Source: Septoria linicola (lineage: Eukaryota > Ascomycota > Dothideomycetes > Mycosphaerellales > Mycosphaerellaceae). Taken from it: a DNA stretch of 64,000 bases. Both the position numbers and the translations under genes were made by a program. This document shows positions 24,730 through 35,451 of the stretch, one piece after another. The notes beneath the pieces are model-generated. The model was not told the DNA's origin. It did not search any database and saw nothing but the letters and a program-made list of their open reading frames with translations. Position 1 is the stretch's first letter; the number at the start of each line of letters is the position of its first letter. The stretch is from contig CP099426.1 of the NCBI GenBank assembly GCA_024114885.1, positions 186,001 to 250,000 on the forward strand, read 5' to 3'.

Positions 24730-25589
24730 TCAAGCAGTTATACCGTCATCAGCGACCTGAGCAGACCGCGTGACATAGCTCGAATCATCTGACAGCAAGA
24801 ACAATATCATCCTAGCCACCTCTTCTGGCTCTGCCATACGAGGCAACGGATTTCTCGACACATAGCCATCCAATGCATCTTGGCCAATGCTATCAATCAG
24901 AAGATCCGTCATAGGAGTGTGGATCATGCCCGGGCACACAGCATTGATGCGCACTCCGACGGGACCATAATCCAGTGCAAGTGCTTTCGTTAATCCGATG
25001 ACGCCATGTTTGGAAGCGATGTAGCTGCGAGAATGCACGTCAGCATGAACGTTCTCGTGTGTCTTGCCAACATCACTTACGCAGGACTGCCTCCGAGAGC
25101 TCTCTACCCGGCGACCGATGACAAGTTCACAATACACTTGCCCCAGTTGCCTGCTTTGGCTTCTGGCGAGGTCAAGATCCCAAGCTCCGCATGCAAGCAA
25201 TTCGCAACGCCTGTCAAATCCACCCCAACCACCTTATCCCACGTATCGATGCCATGCTTCTCGTGCCAGAGAACTGTAGGTAAAGGGTAGTCAAAGATGC
25301 CAGCCGCATTTACAGCTCCGTCCAGTCAACCAAGCTGCTCGACTGTTGCTTTGAGTCAGAGCTCGACTTCAGCTAGGTCGCGTACGTTGACCTTGTGCGC
25401 ATAGACACCTTTGAATTGATCTATACCAGAGGGGCGTGCGAGCTCTACAGCCGCCGTCTCAAGATCTGGCGAGATGTCTGCGATGCTGACCTTGGCACCT
25501 CGTTCGATGAGGAGCTTGGCTGTTGCAAAGCCCATGCCAGATGCTCCTCCGGTAATGGCAATGACTTTGCCTTCCATACTTCTGCTCAT
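24730..25589 (-). pseudogene. Short-chain dehydrogenase/reductase pseudogene with three in-frame stops
   Basis: The frame starts at the ATG at 25589 (or MEGK at 25577). It keeps the SDR landmarks: ITGGASGMG cofactor loop, a GAVNAAG (NNAG-type) motif, IVNLSSVAG with the catalytic serine, and YIASKHG with the Y-x3-K pair. A valid 56-nt intron at 25080-25025 lies just before the tyrosine. Stops interrupt it at 25358-25356 (TGA, where Trp fits), 25328-25326 (TGA, where Arg fits) and 25106-25104 (TAG, where Gln fits). The last turn reads SYVTRSAQVADDGITA where the family has a Gly-rich SYVTGS..DGG. All three stops are explained by C:G to T:A changes. An active ancestor would have been a classical NAD(P)-dependent oxidoreductase. 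It is unrelated in detail to the intact SDR at 26487-27628. Confidence 0.85.
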
Positions 25590-26486
25590 GATGTCTGTAG
25601 TGGAGCGAGACAAGGTATCTGCTGATTGTCAGTCTTCTATCATCTACCATCGTGGACCCATGACTGTACTGACATGAACACTTGAGGTGCCGCGAGATAC
25701 TGTATGATCACAATGAACACAATCGATTGCTCTAGACGCGGACGAATTTCGAACCGCTTGCAGATGCTGAAGGTGGGTGCGGTGGAATTCTTTGCCAGGA
25801 GCATCTGCTTGAGTTCATGGTTCCCTGTCGAGCTTGTTATGCTGGACCTGGTAAATTGCTCCTGATCGTGTCCGTGCATTTCGTACACCTGCTCGATAGT
25901 CTGAAGGAACTGTAGCACCAACAGCAGCGATATCAATCATTACTACAACCTTGGAATGCCGATGATAACACATGGATCTGATTGGGGCTGAGGGGATGTG
26001 ATACCGATACCACGAACCCGAGTGCTGCGCTTGACGATGCGTCGACAGACACTCCGGGGCTGCCTTCAGGCTCTACAGGCACGTAGACAGAACTCACTGT
26101 AGTGGCAGCACTGTGTGAGGTCTATGGAGGAACGCAGAGGAGGCTGGTCGCACCTCGCGTCTGCGTGTAGACATTGCACCACTCCAAACTGCCATTGGCG
26201 ATATGATCGCCGAGAGCGTGCCAATGTCCACCAGCGACGTCGAAGCGACTGTTAAGGAGCTGCTGGTGGCTTGATGAGGTCGTTGATGGTCGACATGGTG
26301 AGAGATGCAGAGGAAGGATGCGTGAGAGGATGGAGCTGACAGCCGAGGCACGATCGACACAACCTCGCTCCACCTCTGGACCTCATCTCACGATGACAAC
26401 TAGAACATGAAACCAACACTTCTACTACACTGTTCATCATAACGAATATCCATAACAAGAAACAGCCGTATCAAGCATCAAGCACA
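25590..26486. other. Intergenic between SDR pseudogene and intact SDR
   Basis: The two SDR genes diverge across this 0.9 kb, so it should contain both promoters. No other gene, repeat or regulatory motif could be supported. Confidence 0.5.
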
Positions 26487-27628
26487 ATGTCGTCCGCACC
26501 TAAGAAGAGGCTACAAGCTCTCAGCGAGCAACTTCAGAACCCTATCCGGAGTGAGGGCAAGTTTGAAGACCTACCAAACATCCCAGCTGTTGCAGGAGAT
26601 TCGAAAGGACCGTAAGTAATTTCCAGAGGTTCGATTCCATCATCAATGCTTCAGAGTATTCTACGTGCATCCTCTACAAAGAGCAGCATGCAATTCGTCC
26701 GGCTCCATCACTCACCACTATCACCACCATATTCCGCCAAGCCAAGGACCACCTCCAACACGAAGGCGGCTTCACCATACGATAACAGCCGCTAACTCTC
26801 CCTCCTAGCCGAACCCCCGGCAAAGTCATCATAATAACAGGCTGCAACTCCCCCCTCGGAATCGGCCGCGCCTCCGCCCACCACTTCGCCAACAACGGCG
26901 CCTCCGCAATCTACATCTGCGACTACCGCACCGAACACCTCGAAACCCACAAACGCGAAATCGAGTCCAAATTCCCCGGCGTCAAAGTCCACCCTACCAA
27001 AGTCGACGCCGGGGAAGAAGCCGACATCGCCGCTGTCGTAGATACCTGCCTCGCGACCTACGGCCGTTTGGACGTCTTCTTCGCTAATGCCGGAATCTCC
27101 GTGACCATGGGCTCGGTCCTCGATGGGAATGCTTCAGACTTTATGGACGTGATGCGCGTGAATGCGCTTTCGGTGTTCTTGGCGGTCAAGCACGGCGCAC
27201 GTGGTATGCTGGCCACGAACTCCGAGAAGAAGTTTCCCGGCGGAAGCATCGTCTCTGTCGCTTCGTCTGCGGGAATGCGGTCTAATGCCGGCGCGACGGA
27301 TTACTCTGCGTCGAAAGCGGCGGTGATTAGTATTATGCAGACGTCTGCGTATCAATTGACAGGGACAGGGATCAGGTGTAATGCGATTTGTCCGGGGATT
27401 ATCGAGACGGGGATGACGGCGCCGATGTATGAGATGGCGAGGGCGAGGGGCTCGGAGAAGAAGATTGGGCAGTTGAATCCGTTGATGAGAGGGGGTGTGG
27501 CGGATGAGGTGGCGCGGGTGGCGTTGTTTTTGGGGAGTGATGAGGCGAGTTATGTGAATGGGCAGGCGTGGGCGGTGTGTGGTGGGTTGACGGCGGGGCA
27601 TCCGTTTGTGCCGGGGAAGATTGCTTAG
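26487..27628 (+). CDS. Short-chain dehydrogenase/reductase, intact
   Basis: Two exons, 26487-26611 and 26809-27628, with a 197-nt intron (gtaagt...cctag), give 314 residues. The N-terminal 40 residues (MSSAPKKRLQALSEQL...) precede the Rossmann fold. Landmarks are VIIITGCNSPLGIGRA (cofactor glycines), DVFFANAGIS (the NAG motif), SIVSVASSAGM (catalytic serine region) and DYSASKAAV (Y-x3-K), then CPGIIETGMT. This is a classical NAD(P)H-dependent oxidoreductase; the substrate is unknown. The intron is long for this window. Codon use is striking: the first part of exon 2 uses nearly only C- or A-ending codons, the last part nearly only G- or T-ending ones, switching near 27100. Confidence 0.88.
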
Positions 27629-27796
27629 ACAGGTGTCTCTGAAGAAGAGAGGGTAGAGTGTGCTCGTGTGGAGTGACATGGATGTCTCATCTTTATCGGA
27701 GGACTAGGGAGTAACATCTTGCTACTGAAATGCTTAACCTCAGTTGGTGAAGTCATCCCGCAATCGTCGCCTCTCTCCCTTCTCATATGCACCCAA

Positions 27797-28782
27797 TCAC
27801 ACCTGAACCATCCGCATCGTGAACCCATCATCATAGTTCTGAACCGCAAGCTCAAAATCTCGCTTCACCTCTCCAGCCCGATATTGCACAAGCCATTCAG
27901 GACTCAGGCGTTCCATCTCGAAGAGGAAAAGAGATCGTAATTGAGTGCACTCGTACTCCAGCAGATGGATCCAGTATAGATCGGTTATGCCCTGATTGTA
28001 CTCCTCGTCGTCGCGACCGAACTCAGGATTATGTGGAGCGTATCCATCTTTGCGTGGCTCTTCCAGGCGAATTTGGCTATGGAGTATAGCTGGAGGTTGG
28101 ACAGCCATCCATACGGGAACGTCAGACACGAACTCCCAGTCCAGTGGAGCGGTGATGTTATCAGACTGGTCAACGAGAACGTTCTTGCTGTGCATATCCT
28201 GATGAAACAGTGTCGTCGGCTCGACTGCATTGGATCGAAGATGGTGGGCAGCATGGTGATCAGACGCCGAGCGATATACTTAGCATTCTGTGCATCTTCG
28301 ATGTCATCTTCGTCGTCCGTTGATGCTAATATGCGGTCTTGGTCGCGGATTGCGAGGTTGAGGCGAGCCGAGAGCCACTCGAAAATGTTCTTGAAAGGTC
28401 CGCGATTGATGTATTGATCTCCGCGTTCGCCCCAAGAGAAGATCATAGATGTCATGCTGCCAATTGAATACGACTCTTGACTGGTTTGGGTAAGACTCCC
28501 GATGATGTCGAATCGAGTCGACTTACGGAACAGCTCTGACTGGTACTGTGCAAGTTGTCTTACTGCGTTCTCCTTATGGAACATCGAAAGCGACCTCCAA
28601 GCCCGCTCAAGGACAGTGCCAGGTATGTGCTCCATCAGGATCCATGCAAACTTAAGGTCATTATCGTTGGAAGGATCATGGCCAAGTATCGAAGGCAGTG
28701 GAGTACTTGTAGTCCTGCGCACAAAAGACATGGTTGCCAGCTCGCTTTCGAGAACAAGAGTAAGTGTATCATGTGACGGCAG
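27797..28782 (-). pseudogene. Aminoglycoside-phosphotransferase-like (APH/kinase fold) gene, broken
   Basis: Two overlapping frames together form an APH-family protein: an upstream frame (28782-28232) with ESELATMSFVRR, FAWILMEHIPGTVLERAW and an RRLITMLPTIFDP segment, and a downstream frame (about 28231-27797) with FHQDMHSKNVLVD, the HxDxxxxN catalytic loop, then LDWEFVSDVP, the metal-binding D. The frames join at plus 28230-28231, where one base is missing (AA where AAA would keep frame). No GT-AG intron can bridge the gap. The 5' end is also poor: the frame is closed by TGA at 28785, no acceptor site precedes it, and the usual N-lobe strands are missing. These proteins phosphorylate small molecules in the cytosol; many fungal copies have no known substrate. 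A second possible N-terminal piece, MLHRISADICDHG at 28881, lies in another frame. Confidence 0.7.
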
Positions 28783-29501
28783 TCACGAAATCCCAGAAAC
28801 TTGTAATGACTAATACGCTGTGAGTACGGTACAAAAGAACCTACCGTGATCGCAGATGTCAGCCGAGATCCTGTGTAACATGAGCTTAGCATGGCTTTCT
28901 GTTGTATATAAGGACGTGATGCAGCCCAGCATGGTCGTACACGGGCAGTGAAACATGCCTGCAGCCTTCATACCGACGAGACACGTTTCGCGCCTGACGT
29001 CTCTAGCAACGTGAGAGCTGCCACAATGAGCAGCTGCGCTCACGCCAGGTTGGCTGTCGTGCAGAGATTCGGAGATCGATGCAGAAAGAGTAGTCTGCAT
29101 GGCGTCGTCTCCATCCGCTGGGGAAGACTGCCACTCATGCTTGCGACTTGACCTGCCCAACAGCGTCGGGAGGTGTATGGTGCAGTGAACGAGGCGATGT
29201 CAATCTCCGAAAGATCAGTCGATATTCCACATCCAGCGTGCTTGCTGGCACACTTGTGCGTCTCCTGCTCGAGTTGATTAGCAACTGCCTCTCTAGTGCG
29301 CTTCTTGCCTCAACAACCCATGCGCCCTTCCTCTATAGATGTGCCGTTGCCAGGCTGTGCACTTCCCATCAGAAGGATAAATCGCTACTATTCTCTGCTT
29401 CTTCCTCTCCTCATCGTCTTCATATCCATACCAATTTGTCCCCTTTGGTCAATTTTAATCAGTCCGCATTGGCCTTCTTCCTCGTCTTCCATACACCACA
29501 C
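28783..29501. other. Intergenic, no supported gene
   Basis: Only short frames. The last 120 bp are pyrimidine-rich (ttctgcttcttcctctcctc), a pattern common just upstream of fungal starts, and lead into the hypothetical gene at 29502. Confidence 0.45.
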
Positions 29502-30088
29502 ATGAGCGGCCCGCGACATTCTCCTGGCCTCAGAGTTATTGTCGTCAGACGAGCGATAACAGGTCCGGTTGCCCGATGCCCGCATGCTGCGTCCTCTATC
29601 TCATCAGCAGCTAGAAGAAGCCCGTCCAGACTCACGTACGCTGCCCAGATCGATGAGGATGATATGCCACCGAGGCCTGGATCTCTGCCACACCGGCACT
29701 CCAACAAGGTAGGTTGAAAAGCAGAGGATGTGGTCGACACTGTGGTAACTCTGAGGCGCAAGCCGATGATGAAATCATAACGTCCGCTGAGCAGTTGCCC
29801 CCTACCAGTTTCTTAATTGAGGCTGATGTGGCAGATTTTCCGAAATCGACTCGTTGCTCGTCGCCACCGAGGTGGACGAACGAGTTCGCTGCACGGAATG
29901 ACACATCACGACCATCGGTCGAAAGTCATGTCCGAACCACTAACCCCAAAGTCCATCGAGAGGCACAATCGCACAACCAGCTCTTGGCGGCTGTGACGGA
30001 GAGACCGTCGAAGGTGTTGTCAGGGCGGTGGGGGCAGAGATGGCGCAGTCGCTCCATAGTTGGACAGACCATGAATGAACTTCCGTGA
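29502..30088 (+). CDS. Hypothetical protein, weak two-exon model
   Basis: An ATG at 29502 follows a pyrimidine-rich leader. Exon 1 (29502-29708) ends at gtaggt, and a 47-nt intron with acceptor ctctgag at 29755 leads to exon 2 (29756-30088), giving 179 residues. The product is rich in Ser, Arg and Pro (MSGPRHSPGLRVIVVRRA..., then ADDEIITSAEQLPPTSFLIE). No domain, signal peptide or membrane segment is visible. The support is the leader and matched splice phases only; it may be noise. Confidence 0.3.
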
Positions 30089-30657
30089 TGATCATGTCCA
30101 GTCGTGCCCAGCTTTTGCTTCTCATTTGAATGACACGGTGTTGAGTTGAAAGATCTTGGCTTGCATGAAAAGTGCCGGCGAGGTTGATAAGTTAAATAGA
30201 AGGCGCGGGAGGATGCACGGGCAGCTACCACGGAAATAGGACTGCTGACCAGATGATGCTTTTGATCACCCACGGAAGTGAGTAGAGGCAGATATGGTCG
30301 GCAGCATGATGTCAACGCGGCTCCAAAGTCACTTGTAGTCTAGTGAACAGCGTGTCATTTGATTTGTGCTGATGATTAGATCCTTGGGAGGTTCCATGAG
30401 TGTTTTGGCAGCTCAGTCTTCGACTCCAGTACGAGGAGTGGTATAGACTTATTATCTAAAGGAGTATCTGATCGTGGTGGCGTGACACGCGGTGGAAAGA
30501 CAGAGTTCAGACTGACCGGGGAGGGCTCTCGCCTTTCTCGGCGGCCTCTTTGACACTCCGCTAGCATCATGCACGTCTGTGCCAATCAGAAAAGAGTGGT
30601 TTCTAAGGTGCTCAAAAAAGTGTTGAAGCTGTGTCGATAGTTCTGCCATGCGACTCG
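30089..30657. other. Intergenic upstream of TRM2, no supported gene
   Basis: No coding frame with recognisable motifs. It should contain the TRM2 promoter. Confidence 0.5.
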
Positions 30658-32352
30658 ATGTTCGTACTTCGTCGCTGCACCATTCCTACCTTCACGCCTT
30701 TGGTCAGCACTTTTCGCCACACTTCGATCACTATGGCGCAAAAGCGATCGTTCAATGAAGGCAAGCGGCACTTTAAGAAGAACAAGAAGCAGAAGACGAG
30801 CACTGTAGCTGAAGGCTCAAATGAGGAAGTGCTGCTGGCGGACATCAGGAATCTGCTGAAGGATGTTGACATCTCGGACGAAGTACGCGAGACAGCGCGC
30901 AAGGAGTCCGAGGAGCACGCGGAGATAGATGTCACCATCAAAGAACTGTCATCCACAGGCGATGGACTGGCAGAAAAGGATGGCCAAGTATACGTTGTGC
31001 CCTTTTCTGCTCCCGGCGATGTCGTTACTGCGCGCGTCTACAAGCACTTCGAGGTGGATTCGTATTGCCTCGCAGACTTTGTCCAACGAGTGACACCGGG
31101 CCCCGTCAGCAGCGCAGAACCACAGTGTCCATATTTCACACAATGCTCAGGTTGCCAGTTCCAGCACATGCCCTACGACGCCCAGCTCGCCCACAAAAAG
31201 ACGATTGTCGAAAAGGCCTTTCGCAACTTCTCCAATCTGCCGCCGTCCTCGCTACCACCGGTCGGAGACACGATTGGCTCTCCGCTGCAGTATGGCTATC
31301 GCACGAAGCTCACGCCGCATTTTGATGGACCGCCGGGAGGGAGGAGAGACAAGCGACATGGTAAGCAGGTGACGTGGCCCGGTGTGCCGCCGATCGGGTT
31401 CATGAAGAAGGGCACGAGAAAGACAATGGACATTGAGGACTGCCCCATTGGCACGGACGCGGTGAGGATGGGCATGAAGCGGGAACGAGTGCGGGTCGCG
31501 AAGGAGATTGACCAATACCAGAAGGGTGCGACATTGCTGCTGCGAGAAAGCACCAAGAGAGAGGACAAGAAGGAGGACGGCAGTCTGGAGGTCAGCACGG
31601 AAGAGGACAAAGACGAAGTCGTGGAAGACCGAGGGAAGCACATCCATCGCAAGATCTGCATCACGGATCACAAAGCCACATCCACCGAGTATGTTGACGG
31701 CTACCGCTTCGACAATCCTGCCGGCGCATTCTTTCAAAACAACAATTCCATTCTGCCCGTCGTCACACAATACATCCGCGATCAGATACTGGGTCCGACG
31801 AACGGCACTGCGAGCAGTGATGCAGAGAGCAATCCTATGATCACGCACATGGTCGATGCATACTGCGGCTCCGGCTTCTTCACCATCAATCTGTCGAGCA
31901 TGTTCAAGCAAAGCATTGGCATAGACGTCTCGGCGCAGTCCATCGATTTTGCAAGCAAGAACGCGACACTGAACAACCTCCCCGCAGATGCCACGCACTT
32001 TATCGCAGCAGACGCCAACAAACTGTTCGAATCACTCGACACGACAAAGTTCCCACCCGAGGAGACTGTGGTCGTGATAGATCCATCGCGAAAAGGATGC
32101 GATGCAGGATTTATCAGCCAATTGCTGCAATATGGTCCGGCAAGAGTATGCTACGTATCTTGTAACGTGCATACACAAGCGCGAGACATCGGATGGCTTG
32201 TAGGAGGGTTGCCAGGTGAGGATGGAAGTGCACCGAAGCATAAAGGTCTGTACGAGATTGAGAGCTTGCGAGGCTTCGACTTCTTTCCTCAGACGAGCCA
32301 TGTGGAGGGCGTTGCGATCCTACGCAAGAAGACTGAAGACTACTCCAGCTGA
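30658..32352 (+). CDS. TRM2: tRNA (uracil-C5)-methyltransferase, TRM2/RumA family
   Basis: A single exon of 564 codons from the first in-frame ATG (30658). A TRAM-like domain (IKELSSTGDGLAEKDGQVYV...) lies at about 85-140. A cysteine cluster CPYFTQCSGC near residues 157-166, with a further Cys in DIEDCPIG, matches the iron-sulfur site of RumA-type enzymes. The methyltransferase half has DAYCGSGFFT (SAM binding, about 400), VVIDPSRKGCD (about 474) and YVSCNVHTQARD with the nucleophilic Cys near 501. The enzyme makes ribothymidine at U54 of tRNA. The N-terminus MFVLRRCTIPTFTPLVST is arginine-rich without acids, like a mitochondrial presequence. A second in-frame ATG at 30733 would start at MAQKRSFNEGKRHFKKNKK, a nuclear or cytosolic form. 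A Lys/Glu-rich insertion lies near 300-325. Confidence 0.9.
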   Translation: MFVLRRCTIPTFTPLVSTFRHTSITMAQKRSFNEGKRHFKKNKKQKTSTVAEGSNEEVLLADIRNLLKDVDISDEVRETARKESEEHAEIDVTIKELSSTGDGLAEKDGQVYVVPFSAPGDVVTARVYKHFEVDSYCLADFVQRVTPGPVSSAEPQCPYFTQCSGCQFQHMPYDAQLAHKKTIVEKAFRNFSNLPPSSLPPVGDTIGSPLQYGYRTKLTPHFDGPPGGRRDKRHGKQVTWPGVPPIGFMKKGTRKTMDIEDCPIGTDAVRMGMKRERVRVAKEIDQYQKGATLLLRESTKREDKKEDGSLEVSTEEDKDEVVEDRGKHIHRKICITDHKATSTEYVDGYRFDNPAGAFFQNNNSILPVVTQYIRDQILGPTNGTASSDAESNPMITHMVDAYCGSGFFTINLSSMFKQSIGIDVSAQSIDFASKNATLNNLPADATHFIAADANKLFESLDTTKFPPEETVVVIDPSRKGCDAGFISQLLQYGPARVCYVSCNVHTQARDIGWLVGGLPGEDGSAPKHKGLYEIESLRGFDFFPQTSHVEGVAILRKKTEDYSS

Positions 32353-33152
32353 GTCATGAGGTACAGCCACCAGGAAAGATTGCTCGAGCACTTTTGGGCA
32401 GCAACGGGTGGCTCAGCGTGCTTCCGGGCAGGGATGCTGTACTACGGACACATGAGTACATGCTCCCAATGAAGGTATTCCATCACGGTGTCGCATACCA
32501 TCTCGATGGTTGAAGCCATATGACAGGTGTGAGATGTGGCGACCCGTGACTGGGCAGTCTTGGGCTTGCTATTGGCATATGGCATTTCAAACAGCTCATC
32601 CAGCCTCCTCGTACGCAGAACATGAACCTGCTTCGTGCGCCAACCACATTCAAGCTTGCGACGCGCATTTTGAGCATGGAAATTGGCTGGGTGAAGTGTT
32701 CCGATGCACGATCGGCAACGACAACATCGCACTCCGAAACGCGAACCTCAATCATCGCGCGCATATGAGATGCACTATGAAGTCGCAGCGGCATACAAGC
32801 GCTGATATAGTCCAGTGCGCGTCGAGCGTTAGCTGTCATGTGCCCCGTGCGGAAACTCTCGGACCTGCATAATCTGGAGCAACCGTGACAGATCGTAGAT
32901 CAAGCCACCTCCATCTGTCAAAAGACGCAAAAGCCGCATCCACAAGCTGCAATATTACAGGATTTGGTGGCTACGACCAACCAGCCACGTCAAAGCTGTC
33001 TCGATCTCGCGCAGAAAGGCAGCAACTCAAGAGCCCAATTGGGAGAAAACTCAAAACTCTACGCGCTCGGTCGTAGCGGTGAGCCCAGCAACGGATATGC
33101 TCAACACGGCATCCCTGTCAACCAGCCTCGCTGGCCAACTCGATATATTACT
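32353..33152. other. Intergenic, no supported gene
   Basis: Short frames only. A frame joined to the hypothetical gene downstream extends to 32964 but has no ATG there. Confidence 0.5.
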
Positions 33153-33854
33153 ATGGCAACGCTACTGCTGAACGATGTTTTTTCTTCACATCCTCAGATG
33201 CCAGAGCACAATGTAATTACCAGATCATTGAGTTGCAGCAAGATGCGACTCTTCACTCACATCAAAGCTTTTGGCGAAGCAGCCAACTGCTTGTCTACGG
33301 ACGCCAAACCTCGAACAAGACCTTCGATCAAGCATCGAGCTCGCAGTAACATTACCCATGAGGAGTTCGTCATTACCACACCATCAGATGGAGTCATTGC
33401 CAGACGTCGATCGATGAAGGAGGCGACTACCACCACGAACGAGGTCGATATGGATGAGAAGCATCCTTTACTGCATGCAGATTATATCGAGCGGACGCCA
33501 GATCCGAGTCCATCTGCTGCGACGTTCACATTCAGCGTGAAGCCTCCAAATCAGCACAATCCATACTTTCCTGCTGAGGCTGCTGCTACGCCACATTCAC
33601 GAAAGCGGAAGCGGGAGCTCGACAGCATCGTCAAACGGGTCAAGTCCGTCAAGCTATCAGTCAACACCAAAATGCTCATGGACCTCTTTGACGACTACGA
33701 GAACGACATGCGGCGGTTCCAAATCCGAGCTCCAGCACTTGAGGTCGAGCCGCTGCGCGACAATCTTGCCGTCGCGACATCAGCAGAGGCGATGCAGCGA
33801 TACGGAGCTGTGATTCAGTCCAGGCGAGACGGACTTGCATTGGGAGCATATTGA
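33153..33854 (+). CDS. Hypothetical basic protein with a nuclear-localisation-like motif
   Basis: An intronless frame of 233 residues from the ATG at 33153. It begins MATLLLNDVFSSHPQ, has a disordered middle rich in Thr and Ser (KEATTTTNEVDMDEKHPLL), a basic cluster HSRKRKRELDSIVKRVKSVK that resembles a bipartite nuclear signal, and a C-terminal helical part MLMDLFDDYENDMRRFQIRAP. No known domain was recognised. The acidic and basic patterning and the length without stops make it likely to be a real gene. The function is unknown. Confidence 0.55.
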   Translation: MATLLLNDVFSSHPQMPEHNVITRSLSCSKMRLFTHIKAFGEAANCLSTDAKPRTRPSIKHRARSNITHEEFVITTPSDGVIARRRSMKEATTTTNEVDMDEKHPLLHADYIERTPDPSPSAATFTFSVKPPNQHNPYFPAEAAATPHSRKRKRELDSIVKRVKSVKLSVNTKMLMDLFDDYENDMRRFQIRAPALEVEPLRDNLAVATSAEAMQRYGAVIQSRRDGLALGAY

Positions 33855-34158
33855 ACAATTAGCGAAGACAAAAGCACAGCCTAGCGACGTCGAAATGCAT
33901 GTAATGTCTCATCAGCAACGAGGCATTTCTTTGTCTTTTAGAAGCGAGATCTACGAGTAGCGGAATCCAGTTCCAGACCAATGACAATTTTGGCCTCTTT
34001 GTCTCAGACATATGATTCTTTGTTGATGATAAAGCTCGCGCGTATTCGTCGCGTGGTAGAGGCGACTATCTTTTGAACGGATCACAATTTGTTCTCCCAA
34101 CTACTGAAGGCATTGCAGGCATGTCTTCGACTCGAACACAATTTACACACAGCAAGAG

Positions 34159-35451
34159 ATGCTCTCGTACAGCAAACGCGCCTCATCACATACTCTGGCA
34201 TTCACATCCACGATGCCTAAACCTCCTTCCTCTCAGAAAAGCGACAGACAACTATCCCCAGTCGAACGTGCCTACAAAACCCACCTCTCCGCCCTCAACG
34301 CCGCATCCTCCTCCTCCCGAATCTACCGCGACTACACCCACACCCGTAACCCCTCCGGCTCCCACAAATACACCCTCAAACGCAAACGCTCCCTCCTAAC
34401 AGCCCACAACCTCGCCACCCACACCAATCGCCACCACCGCAACCCTTCCTCCCCAGCATTCATCAATCACATCTCCCCCACACTCCAAACACCCCCCCAC
34501 TTCTGGCCCACTGCAACGCTATCTTCCCTCCTCGCCCCTCCATCTCGCACCGACCTCCCTGCCCAATCCCGCGCTAGCTCCTCCTCCCCATGGCTCCGCC
34601 GCGCCTGCGCCCTAAAAGCCTACCGTCTCGCCCGCGCCGGCCTTCTCCCCTCCTCAACATCCTCTCGATATTATTCTCCATGGGATTACGTCTCGCTCGG
34701 CTTACCCGCCACCCTGACAGAAACGGAGATGGAAAAGAAGTGGTGGAAGGGAAGGAATATGCCGTATTTTTATGATAGAGCGGGGGGAGGGAGGAGTAGG
34801 AAAGGGTGGAGGAGGGAGTGGTGGTATTGTACAAAGAGGGGGGTGTGGTGGAGACAGCCGGTTGTGTTGGGGTTTGGGAATTTCGATGAGGATGGAGATG
34901 GAAATGGGGGGGAGGAGGAAGGGTGGTGGTGGAGGCTGGAGGAGTGGGGGGTGAGATGGATCGTCCGTCACGAATATACGAGACAAGTCAGACGGAGAGA
35001 AAAGAACTGGAGCGAGAATGATGGGCCCAAGGGAGAGAGGAGGAGTGGTGGAGTGCAAGTGAAGGTAGCACGCACCGAGTCTGGAAGACCGTGGCAATCG
35101 CAACAACCACAAGCACCACTCTTCTCGGCCCATCTGATGAATCGAGAACCAATCGTCGACGAAGCAGGATTATCATTCGTTCGCTGGCGCCAGCCGCGAC
35201 ACAACGCTCCTCCTCCTCCTCCTCCTCCTCCTTCATCAACACCAATCACATCTCCACCACGACAACCCCTCACCACACAACCCCCACTCAAACCCATCAA
35301 TCCACCGTCCACGAACCACACCTACACCCGCAAACGCAAATCTCGTCACAATCGACGACATATACTTCCACAGATGTGCATCTCTTCTGCAGACTCCTCG
35401 TCCAACACTAGCAGCGACAGGAACAGAATCTCAGCAGAGCACGAAACGTAA
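34159..35451 (+). CDS. Hypothetical protein, Ser/Pro-rich with a Trp-rich core
   Basis: An intronless frame of 430 residues from the ATG at 34159; a second ATG is at 34213. The N-terminal third is Ser/Thr/His/Pro-rich. The centre is unusually tryptophan-rich (KKWWKGRNMPYFYDR, RREWWYCTKRGVWWRQP, EEGWWWRLEEWGVRWIV), suggesting a folded hydrophobic core. The C-terminal part has a nine-proline tract coded by a CTC-type repeat at 35212-35232 and a basic end. Third codon positions switch from C/A to G/T near 34720. A motif EPIVDEAGLSFVRWR recurs in related form in a short frame at 35466-35669 (VVLDEAGLSVAGWKR), so the 3' end may be duplicated or misjudged. No family recognised. Confidence 0.55.
   Translation: MLSYSKRASSHTLAFTSTMPKPPSSQKSDRQLSPVERAYKTHLSALNAASSSSRIYRDYTHTRNPSGSHKYTLKRKRSLLTAHNLATHTNRHHRNPSSPAFINHISPTLQTPPHFWPTATLSSLLAPPSRTDLPAQSRASSSSPWLRRACALKAYRLARAGLLPSSTSSRYYSPWDYVSLGLPATLTETEMEKKWWKGRNMPYFYDRAGGGRSRKGWRREWWYCTKRGVWWRQPVVLGFGNFDEDGDGNGGEEEGWWWRLEEWGVRWIVRHEYTRQVRRREKNWSENDGPKGERRSGGVQVKVARTESGRPWQSQQPQAPLFSAHLMNREPIVDEAGLSFVRWRQPRHNAPPPPPPPPSSTPITSPPRQPLTTQPPLKPINPPSTNHTYTRKRKSRHNRRHILPQMCISSADSSSNTSSDRNRISAEHET

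Noticed and set aside
26628..26640. ggttcgattcc, a tRNA T-loop-like string
   Set aside because: It lies in the SDR intron and no acceptor, D or anticodon stems can be paired around it.
27134..27679. 181-codon minus frame rich in Arg and His
   Set aside because: Antisense shadow of the intact SDR, produced by its G/T-ending codon bias.
31252..31998. 248-codon minus frame
   Set aside because: Antisense to TRM2, which has all of its methyltransferase motifs on the plus strand.
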